A DNA stretch of 33,470 nucleotides from Porphyromonadaceae bacterium CG2_30_38_12 (GTDB lineage: Bacteria; Bacteroidota; Bacteroidia; Bacteroidales; Paludibacteraceae), in NCBI GenBank assembly GCA_001873635.1, contig MNZK01000105.1, forward strand, positions 1 through 33,470, read 5' to 3'. Both the position numbers and the translations under genes were made by a program. Positions 9,117 to 15,397 of this stretch are shown one piece after another. The notes under the pieces were generated by a model. It searched no databases and had not been told where the DNA came from. It worked only from the letters and a program-made list of their open reading frames with translations. Every line of letters begins with the position of its first letter. Position 1 is the first letter of the stretch.

Positions 9117-9124
9117 TATATTTG
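9117..9124 (+). promoter_or_regulatory. -7 box (TATATTTG) of the lpxK-punA pair
   Basis: TATATTTG matches the Bacteroidetes -7 consensus 36 bases before the lpxK start. No other -7-type box was seen between here and 11054, so the two overlapping genes probably share this promoter. Confidence 0.5.
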
Positions 9125-9160
9125 CAGTCAGAAACCAACATGCAAGCAGCTTTTTTTTGA

Positions 9161-10270
9161 ATGAAGAACCAATTCAAACTCATTTTATTATATCCTTTTT
9201 CTGTCCTTTACGGGTGGATAACTGCCACACGTAATTTGCTTTATAACAAGGGATTTCTACAAACAACATCTTTTCAAGTACCCATTATTTGTGTTGGTAA
9301 TCTTGCTGTTGGTGGCACGGGAAAAACCCCACATATTGAGCTGTTGATAGCTATGTTGCAGGAAAATTATAAAGTGGCAGTACTTAGCCGGGGTTATCAG
9401 CGCAAAACCAAAGGCTATTTGATAGCAACCGATGGCGCAAACAGCAACACAATTGGCGATGAGCCGTTTCAGATTTTTAAAAAATACAATAAAGTAACTG
9501 TTGCGGTGGACGAAAAGCGGGTGCATGGTGTGCAGCAATTGCTCCGTTTAAATCCGCCCATCGATATTATTTTACTCGACGATGGTTTTCAGCATAGAGC
9601 GATCCAAGCGGGACTGAACATAGTACTCACCGATTATGCGCACTTGTACATCCACGACCAGATGTTGCCCGCAGGCTCACTCCGCGAATACCCATCGGGA
9701 GCACAAAGGGCTGATATTATTCTGATTACAAAATGTCCGACACAGCTAACCGAAATAGATACAGAAGTAATTGAAAAAAAAATAAAACTGTTGCCCCATC
9801 AGCAATTGTTTTTTTCGTGCATCCAATACCAACCCTTACAAGCCCTTTTCCCTGTCCAAAGTGATACACAAATCATTGATGACTTTGCACAAAAGCAGCT
9901 CTTATTGGTTACGGGTATCGTATCGCATGAACCCATAGTAGCGGAATTAACATGTCGTGGAGCATGCGTAGAAGTGTTTGCTTTTGCCGACCATCATCGT
10001 TTTTCTGCCTACGATTACAGACTTATTGAGCAAAAACTACTACATTTGCAGGCTGAACAAAAAAAACTGCCTCAAGCGCACGAGGAAAAACCAATATTAG
10101 TAATAACGGAAAAAGATGCAGCACGCATCGTTTCGTCGGCTGATTTTCCGGCTTCGCTTCGCTCAGTTACTTATTATTTGCCCATTAAAATAAGTGTTTT
10201 ACAAAATAAACAAGCCTTGTTGAAGGCAAAAATAACGAACTATGTTACAGAAAATAAACGAAACAGCTGA
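9161..10270 (+). CDS. lpxK: Tetraacyldisaccharide 4'-kinase
   Basis: A 369-residue inner-membrane-associated kinase that phosphorylates the 4' position of the lipid A disaccharide precursor using ATP. An N-terminal hydrophobic helix (about 6-20) is followed by the P-loop GNLAVGGTGKTPH (46-58). Further LpxK signatures follow: LSRGYQRKTKG, IGDEPFQ, LDDGFQHR, and the late VITEKDAARI. The length is slightly above the enteric enzyme (about 330), as is common in Bacteroidetes. The start at 9161 puts the first helix intact and lies close behind a -7 box. The 3' end overlaps the purine nucleoside phosphorylase start by 29 bases, a linkage I recall from other Bacteroidetes. All key motifs are present, so the identification is firm. 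Confidence 0.95.
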   Translation: MKNQFKLILLYPFSVLYGWITATRNLLYNKGFLQTTSFQVPIICVGNLAVGGTGKTPHIELLIAMLQENYKVAVLSRGYQRKTKGYLIATDGANSNTIGDEPFQIFKKYNKVTVAVDEKRVHGVQQLLRLNPPIDIILLDDGFQHRAIQAGLNIVLTDYAHLYIHDQMLPAGSLREYPSGAQRADIILITKCPTQLTEIDTEVIEKKIKLLPHQQLFFSCIQYQPLQALFPVQSDTQIIDDFAQKQLLLVTGIVSHEPIVAELTCRGACVEVFAFADHHRFSAYDYRLIEQKLLHLQAEQKKLPQAHEEKPILVITEKDAARIVSSADFPASLRSVTYYLPIKISVLQNKQALLKAKITNYVTENKRNS

Positions 10271-11054
10271 TTTTTTGAAATCAAAAATAACCACTATGCC
10301 CCGAACAGGAATTATTTTGGGCACAGGATTGGGCAACTTAGTAAGTCAAATTACGGACAGCAAGGAAATACCCTACCAAACCATCCCTAATTTCCCAGTT
10401 TCCACTGTGGAAGGACACAGTGGTAAATTAATTTTCGGAAAACTGGGTGGCGTAGATGTGCTTGCCATGCAAGGTAGGTTTCATTACTACGAAGGCTACG
10501 ACATGAAAGCAGTAACTTTTCCGGTGCGCGTAATGAAAGCCATTGGGATAGATAACTTATTAGTATCCAACGCATCGGGAGGTGTAAATCCTGATTTTGA
10601 AATTGGCGATTTGATGCTTATCACCGACCACATCAACTTATTTCCCGAGCATCCCTTGCGAGGCAAAAATTACGACGAGTTGGGACCTCGATTCCCCGAT
10701 ATGAGCGAAGCGTACTCGAAGGAATTAATAGAAAAAGCAAAAAAAATAGCTCTTCAAAACAATATAAAAGTGGTTGAAGGGGTCTATGTTGGCACCACTG
10801 GACCTACCTTTGAAACGCAAGCCGAATACCGCTATTTCAGAACTATAGGCGGCGATGCAGTGGGTATGAGCACTGTGCCCGAAGTGATTGTAGCCAATCA
10901 TGCCGGTATGCGCTGTTTTGGCATTTCCATTGTTACCGACTTGGGTGTGCCCGGAAAAATAGTAGAAGTTTCACACGAAGAGGTGCAAGTAATTGGAAAT
11001 AAGGTGCAACCACTCATGACATTTCTCATGAAAGAATTAGTTCAGGACATGTAA
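10242..11054 (+). CDS. punA: Purine-nucleoside phosphorylase, trimeric class
   Basis: A 270-residue cytoplasmic enzyme that cleaves inosine or guanosine with phosphate to free base and ribose 1-phosphate, for purine salvage. Seen motifs are GIILGTGLGN (23-32), the phosphate-binding VEGHSGK, QGRFHYYEGY, the family signature GVYVGTTGPTFET with the purine-binding Glu following, VGMSTVPEV and IVTDLGVPG. The last replaces the Asn-Lys of mammalian enzymes with Asp-Leu, as in many bacterial members, which may affect base preference. The length matches the trimeric family. It begins inside the end of lpxK (29-base overlap), so translation is probably coupled. The functional link to lipid A synthesis is not obvious; the pairing is likely historical. 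Confidence 0.93.
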   Translation: MLQKINETADFLKSKITTMPRTGIILGTGLGNLVSQITDSKEIPYQTIPNFPVSTVEGHSGKLIFGKLGGVDVLAMQGRFHYYEGYDMKAVTFPVRVMKAIGIDNLLVSNASGGVNPDFEIGDLMLITDHINLFPEHPLRGKNYDELGPRFPDMSEAYSKELIEKAKKIALQNNIKVVEGVYVGTTGPTFETQAEYRYFRTIGGDAVGMSTVPEVIVANHAGMRCFGISIVTDLGVPGKIVEVSHEEVQVIGNKVQPLMTFLMKELVQDM

Positions 11055-11062
11055 ATATCTCA

Positions 11063-11109
11063 TGCTTAAAATTAAAAAACAATAAATCTTAGTATTGTAA
11101 ATTTAAGCA
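11063..11109. other. Nested inverted repeat between punA and the lipoprotein gene
   Basis: TGCTTAAA (11063-11070) pairs with TTTAAGCA (11102-11109), and inside it CAATA (11080-11084) pairs with TATTG (11093-11097). No T tract follows directly, so a simple terminator is unlikely. It may be a weak terminator or an operator just before the -7 box at 11124. The structure is seen; the role is unknown. Confidence 0.3.
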
Positions 11110-11123
11110 CGTGATTTTGTTTT

Positions 11124-11131
11124 TAACTTTG
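11124..11131 (+). promoter_or_regulatory. -7 box (TAACTTTG) of the DUF6242-like lipoprotein gene
   Basis: TAACTTTG matches the Bacteroidetes -7 consensus 33 bases before the ATG at 11164, which has an A-rich leader. This promoter could also serve the downstream small ORF and TonB receptor, since no -7-type box was found in the 51 bases between 12586 and 12636. Confidence 0.5.
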
Positions 11132-11163
11132 TAAAATTAATTTTTCAATTCACACAAAAACAC

Positions 11164-12585
11164 ATGAAGTTTTATCCGGTTAAAGTTCTCTTATTCGTTT
11201 GGATATCAGCTTTCTATACATCCTGCACTTTGCTCGACACGACGCCGGTGGTTGTCTCCACCAATGCCAATTTTGTTTCGCTTACCTTTGCTGCATCGCA
11301 AACAGCCGATGCCAATGTGTCCAAAGCATTTTTTACGGTTGCAGAATACGATGCTCAAACCAAAGATTCGATAATCGTTAATTTGGATTCGCTACCTTAC
11401 AGAACAAGCATCGAAAAAGTAATACCAACCTTCCGCTTCAATAGCACGGCAGGAACCTATGTGCACCGCGTGGATTCTTTAGGTGCATTTCGCGATTCCA
11501 TAGGGCTTACAGGAAAAGACACGCTCGATTTTAGACGTGTTGTGAAAGTTACAAACATAGCTTCCGATAAGCTTACGCGCGTATCGTACCGCATCAAAGT
11601 GAATGTGCACCAGGTAGAACCCGAATTATATCAATGGAATAAGGTGGTAAGCCAGCTGACATCCGATATGGGTTTGATACACAAAGCTGTAATGCTGCAC
11701 GATTCGGTATTTCTGTTCAACGCAACAAATGGATCCATAGCACTTTATAAATCGAAAGACGCCATACAGTGGGATTCAAAAATAATGGTAAGCAATTTGC
11801 CAGCCGATGCACCCTTGCGAAACATGGTGGTTTTTAACAATAAAATTTTCTTAGTTTACAACGACACATTGCTGTATTGGACTGCTGATGGCGTAACTTG
11901 GACTAAGGGAGAATTTAGCACCGAAGCTTATCTTTTTAAAAATTTATTGTTCGGATTTAGAGATAAATTATGGGCAATAACCCAGACGAAAACCGACTCA
12001 AAATACCATTTTGCAAGATCTTCAACGGGCGCTTCATGGGAAATACTCTCCCAAGAGCTACCAGCCAACTTTCCTGTGCGCGAATATGCAGCTCTTGCAT
12101 TCGTCTCACGCGTAAACTATCCCAAAGTGCTCGTGGCAGGTGGTTTCAATAAAGAGGGCGCACTGCTAAGCAATGTGTGGTCGTCGGAAGATGGAATTAA
12201 TTGGTTTGATTTTAGCACCGAGAACAAAACCTTTGGAGTGCGTTCAGCCTCGTCCATTGTGGCTTATGACAACAAATTATTGGTATTCGGTGGTTTCAAA
12301 GCCAACAATCAATTCTGCGACAGTTTGTATATGGAGTCGGCTGACGAAGGCTTGAGCTGGAAAGTGCCCGACACGCTAACAAACCGCATCCGCAAACCTA
12401 TCTACACCATTACCGCAACGAAAGCAGACACAACGTATCTGACCTACGAAAAACGCGCTGCCCAATCCGTATTGGTTGACAACAATCAGAATTTGATACT
12501 CATAGGTGGTGTAAATAACGAACCCAATCCATTTGCAGATGTGTGGAAAGGCAGGTTGAATAAATTGGTCTTTATACGGCAATAA
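11164..12585 (+). CDS. DUF6242-like lipoprotein with Kelch-type propeller
   Basis: A 473-residue lipoprotein. The signal peptide ends in a lipobox (FYTSC, Cys21). Residues of about 30-160 form a beta-rich N-terminal domain that looks like the DUF6242 region of Bacteroidales lipoproteins. From about 165 on there are repeated Kelch-like blades: VFNNKIFLVYND, FGFRDKLWAIT, VAGGFNKEG, VFGGFKANN and LIGGVNNEPN. Each blade has a Gly-Gly pair and a Trp in a W-S-S-E-D-G-I-N-W style turn. It is probably anchored in the outer membrane. It precedes a TonB receptor on the same strand, an arrangement like other Bacteroidetes uptake systems in which a surface propeller lipoprotein captures the ligand. That partnership is an inference. 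No enzyme motif is seen. Confidence 0.75.
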   Translation: MKFYPVKVLLFVWISAFYTSCTLLDTTPVVVSTNANFVSLTFAASQTADANVSKAFFTVAEYDAQTKDSIIVNLDSLPYRTSIEKVIPTFRFNSTAGTYVHRVDSLGAFRDSIGLTGKDTLDFRRVVKVTNIASDKLTRVSYRIKVNVHQVEPELYQWNKVVSQLTSDMGLIHKAVMLHDSVFLFNATNGSIALYKSKDAIQWDSKIMVSNLPADAPLRNMVVFNNKIFLVYNDTLLYWTADGVTWTKGEFSTEAYLFKNLLFGFRDKLWAITQTKTDSKYHFARSSTGASWEILSQELPANFPVREYAALAFVSRVNYPKVLVAGGFNKEGALLSNVWSSEDGINWFDFSTENKTFGVRSASSIVAYDNKLLVFGGFKANNQFCDSLYMESADEGLSWKVPDTLTNRIRKPIYTITATKADTTYLTYEKRAAQSVLVDNNQNLILIGGVNNEPNPFADVWKGRLNKLVFIRQ

Positions 12586-12636
12586 TCAGTTAAATTTTAA
12601 AAGCAAAAAAAAATATCTCACAAGCAATTACAGCAA

Positions 12637-13017
12637 ATGAAACGAGCATTCCCGCAAAATATTAGCATAAGGTTCCGACGTTGGTCGCGGGCTTCTTATG
12701 CCATATTTAGTAGTCTTGCGTGTCAAATTTCGATTGGCTATTTAGCTGCTAATGTGAGCGAAAAATCCGTATTAAAAGTTGCTTCTACAAGTGTAGCACT
12801 CTGTCAGATTAACTACGATGGTGCAGAAGCTGAACGGCAGCAAGAACTGAGCTTAGAGGAATTTACTGCACAAATAGAAAAAATATTCGTATTGAGTTTT
12901 CAAACAACATCAGTAGCTGCAGCTGCTGGTAAAAATCAGTTATATATATTAATCCTAAAACGGTTGATGTGGCTTTCATGCTACTTCAACCGTTTTTTTT
13001 TATTTAAAAAATTATGA
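12637..13017 (+). CDS. Small ORF with Trp-Ser-Arg motif ahead of TonB receptor
   Basis: A 126-codon ORF starting 51 bases after the lipoprotein stop and ending in a TGA that overlaps the receptor ATG (ATGA). The first 45 residues carry FRRWSRASYAIFSSL and then ISIGYLAANVSEKS. I recall a similar W-S-R-x-x-Y-A-x-F-x-S-L motif at the N-termini of Bacteroides TonB receptors with the same plug type, but cannot check this here. A part reading ELSLEEF follows, like the start of a mature receptor domain. The last 24 codons translate the terminator-like hairpin and are unlikely to be a selected protein sequence. Alternatives are a small regulator or chaperone of the receptor, a detached leader region of the receptor, or a fortuitous frame through a structured RNA leader. 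Confidence 0.5.
   Translation: MKRAFPQNISIRFRRWSRASYAIFSSLACQISIGYLAANVSEKSVLKVASTSVALCQINYDGAEAERQQELSLEEFTAQIEKIFVLSFQTTSVAAAAGKNQLYILILKRLMWLSCYFNRFFLFKKL
12957..13001 (+). terminator. Terminator-like hairpin directly before the TonB receptor start
   Basis: AAAACGGTTGA (12957-12967) pairs perfectly with TCAACCGTTTT (12986-12996). After one T-T mismatch the stem continues with five more pairs (one G-T) around a TTTCAT loop (12974-12979). Nine T follow at 12993-13001. This is a textbook rho-independent terminator by sequence, yet the receptor ATG lies 13 bases behind it. There is no room for a promoter in between, so it probably acts as an attenuator. It also lies inside the end of the small ORF at 12637-13017. 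Confidence 0.8.
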
Positions 13018-14933
13018 ATAAAAGAAATTTTCTTGCTACTCTTTTTAGTGTGTTATTTTCAGTAGGTGCTTTTGCTCAAAGCAAAACAGGCAATTTGCAA
13101 ATTGACCTGCAAGGTATTGAGGTCAATGCCGACAAGAATCAACTGCAATTAGGTTCGGGGAGGCTGCTCCATGTAATCGACCAAAAAACCATTGCTGCTA
13201 TGCCCGTACACAATATAGACGAGTTGCTCGAAAGTGTTACCGGCGTTGATATCAGGCAACGCAGCGTGGGTGGCACGCAAGCCGACATCAGCATCCGTGG
13301 TGGCTCGTTCGACCAAGTACTTGTGTTGCTCAATGGCGTAAACATAACCGACCCACAAACAGGTCATTACAATTTGGATATACCGGTGGAACTAACCGAC
13401 ATTGTGCGCATTGAATTGCTGCAAGGTGCGGCAGCGCGTTTGTATGGCCCAAACGCTTTCAGCGGTGCCGTTAATATTGTAACTGTACGCCCGCAAAACA
13501 AATCCGTATCTGCTCAGCTGACAGCCGGAAGTTTCGGAACTTACACCCAACACGTAGCTGGTAGTGTAGGCACTAAAGCACTCAAAAGCTTCGCATCGGT
13601 TAGCCATAAAACAAGCGATGGCTACATCAACAATACCGACTATAACATAACCAATGCTTTTTCTAAAACCGATTTAACAACAGAAAAGTTAGGAAACTTC
13701 GACTTGCAGCTGGCTTATCAACAAAAATCCTATGGTGCAAATGCTTTTTACAGTTTTGCTTACCCCAATCAGTTTGATCATACCCAAACTTTTTTGGCAG
13801 CATTGAACTGGAACTTGGAACTTGGAAACTTTTCCTACATGGCACAAGCTTATGCCCGCAAACATTACGATCGCTTCGAATTGTTTCGGGATATGCAGCA
13901 AGCCAAAACTTGGTACACTACCCATAACTACCACTTAACAGATGTTACCGGAGCCAAACTTGCACTGACACATTCCTGCTCATTTGTCAAAAGTACTTTT
14001 GGACTGGATGTACGAAACGAACACATTTTCAGTAATGCACTTGGTGTGCTCCTTCCGCAAGCTGAGCCCAACCCTTTCGATAAACAACACCTGTTCACAA
14101 AAGCAGATAATCGCTTGCTATACAATGCTTTTTTGGATTTTTCAAAAAGTATGAATCAGTTTAACTTTTCGCTTGGAGGAGCGAGCACTTACAACCAACA
14201 ATTCGGTTGGATGTGGACTGGCGGTGCCGACATTACCTATAATGCCACCGATGCATTACGGCTTTTTGCGTCCGCAAATACAGCTAATCGCCTACCTTCG
14301 TTCACCGACTTGTACTTACAAAATTCAACTCAAAAAGCAGATCCAAATCTAAAATCGGAGCAATCGACCAATTACGAAACAGGCATTAAATACGACAAAA
14401 ATAGCTTGAAAATAAACACGACCCTCTTCTATCGGGTAGGTACCAATGTGATTGACTGGGTAAAATTTCCGAATTCTACAAAATTTGAAAGTAAAAATTT
14501 AGCCAATGTGAATGCTCTTGGAGCTGACTTTTCGACTGAATATGTCTTCTCAAGCGGTTTCTTAAACAAATTGGCTATTGGCTATACCTATTTATCTATT
14601 GACAAAAAAGCAGTTTCGTTCGACTCAAAATATGCCTTAGACTATTTGCGACACAAAGCTGTTTTGGCAGTGAACCATAAATTAGCACGAAATGTTTCGG
14701 CGCTATGGAAACTTTCGTACAACGAACGTGCCGGTAACTACACCGATTTTGCAAGCTCCGCTATCACCAACTACAAACCCTATGTAATGGCTGATGTACG
14801 CTTAGCATGGCATATTACAAAGCTAACTGTTTTTGCCGATGTAAATAACATATTCGATGCTAACTATCAAGATTATGGCGGCTTAACGCAGCCGGGACGT
14901 AACGTTAATCTTGGAGTAAAACTGAAGCTTTAA
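13014..14933 (+). CDS. TonB-dependent outer-membrane receptor, BtuB-like
   Basis: A 639-residue outer-membrane importer driven by TonB. Residues 1-22 are a signal peptide ending GAFAQ. The plug domain (about 30-165) has the classic series VTGVDIRQR, ISIRGGSFDQV, LLNGVNITDPQTGH, and YGPNAFSGAVNIV. The rest is an antiparallel barrel with alternating aromatic residues, a LYLQNS motif, VNNIFDANY and an ending in VKLKL without a strict terminal Phe. Size and plug fit the vitamin B12/small-ligand class (BtuB-like) rather than SusC (about 1000 residues), and no SusD gene follows. The ligand is not shown by the sequence. The start codon overlaps the stop of the small ORF, and expression is likely controlled by the hairpin just upstream. 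Confidence 0.88.
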   Translation: MNKRNFLATLFSVLFSVGAFAQSKTGNLQIDLQGIEVNADKNQLQLGSGRLLHVIDQKTIAAMPVHNIDELLESVTGVDIRQRSVGGTQADISIRGGSFDQVLVLLNGVNITDPQTGHYNLDIPVELTDIVRIELLQGAAARLYGPNAFSGAVNIVTVRPQNKSVSAQLTAGSFGTYTQHVAGSVGTKALKSFASVSHKTSDGYINNTDYNITNAFSKTDLTTEKLGNFDLQLAYQQKSYGANAFYSFAYPNQFDHTQTFLAALNWNLELGNFSYMAQAYARKHYDRFELFRDMQQAKTWYTTHNYHLTDVTGAKLALTHSCSFVKSTFGLDVRNEHIFSNALGVLLPQAEPNPFDKQHLFTKADNRLLYNAFLDFSKSMNQFNFSLGGASTYNQQFGWMWTGGADITYNATDALRLFASANTANRLPSFTDLYLQNSTQKADPNLKSEQSTNYETGIKYDKNSLKINTTLFYRVGTNVIDWVKFPNSTKFESKNLANVNALGADFSTEYVFSSGFLNKLAIGYTYLSIDKKAVSFDSKYALDYLRHKAVLAVNHKLARNVSALWKLSYNERAGNYTDFASSAITNYKPYVMADVRLAWHITKLTVFADVNNIFDANYQDYGGLTQPGRNVNLGVKLKL

Positions 14934-15151
14934 CAAAGCTAAGAGGATTAAATGAAAAGTACACTCCGAAAGAAGAGAAGAACGAAAATATACAAATAAT
15001 AAATTATCAGATAGATTTCAAAAATCATGTTTGATAAATGTACGTTATTTCCTTTCTGAAAATATTTTTCGGAGTGTTCTTACAACTGTTTATTTCAAAA
15101 TGATAAATAGCTATGCTTACAAAAGTTCAACAGGGGGTTGTGTTTGAAAAT
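14934..15151. other. Intergenic region after the TonB receptor
   Basis: About 220 AT-rich bases with no gene. ACTCCGAAA at 14963 and TTTTCGGAGT at 15066-15075 are inverted to each other about 100 bases apart, too distant for a compact terminator. A weak -7-like TGTGTTTG stands at 15140-15147, just ahead of the structured element that follows. Confidence 0.35.
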
Positions 15152-15235
15152 TAGATAGGAACCTTATAAAAAGCGAAAGGTAGCTTAGTCTCACGACTAT
15201 CTACCAATCTTTTTGTTAACCTTAAATCTAATACT
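15152..15235 (+). promoter_or_regulatory. Candidate structured RNA leader
   Basis: Several complementary blocks lie in 54 bases. TAGATAG (15152-15158) pairs with CTATCTA (15197-15203), ACCTT with AAGGT, AGTC (15187-15190) with GACT (15195-15198), and GGTAG (15179-15183) with CTACC (15201-15205). Some pairings exclude each other, which would allow two states. After it comes a segment GTTAACCTTAAATCTAATAC directly before an ATG, which I associate from memory with leaders of other Bacteroidales genes. It stands before only a 30-codon ORF, so it may be an orphaned leader. The fold is read by eye, not computed. Confidence 0.35.
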
Positions 15236-15328
15236 ATGAAAAAATCACAATGCAAAGATATGGCAGAATTTTCAAATATGCAACACTTTCGACAAAATAA
15301 ATGGCAAAAAGTATGTTTTATAACATGA
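15236..15328 (+). CDS. 30-codon ORF behind the candidate leader
   Basis: The ORF starts ATGAAAAAATCACAATGC and encodes a short basic peptide of 30 residues without a signal peptide or known motif. Its leader looks like a genuine Bacteroidetes 5' region, but the coding part is very short and could be the truncated head of a lost gene or a true small peptide. No gene follows it on this strand before the convergent antiporter gene. Confidence 0.25.
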   Translation: MKKSQCKDMAEFSNMQHFRQNKWQKVCFIT

Positions 15329-15397
15329 TTTAATGTTTTGTGTTTGTTTTTTTTAGTTTTGCCCTGTATAAAAAGTTAAATTTAACTATTGTTGATT

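Noticed and set aside
12586-13013. Cobalamin riboswitch upstream of the BtuB-like receptor
   Set aside because: I looked for the GCCACTG B12 box and related conserved blocks and did not find them; only the terminator-like hairpin is clear.
13803-13830. Short tandem GAACTTG-like repeat in the TonB receptor
   Set aside because: In-frame (NWNLELGN), normal barrel strand coding; no sign of slippage or phase variation.
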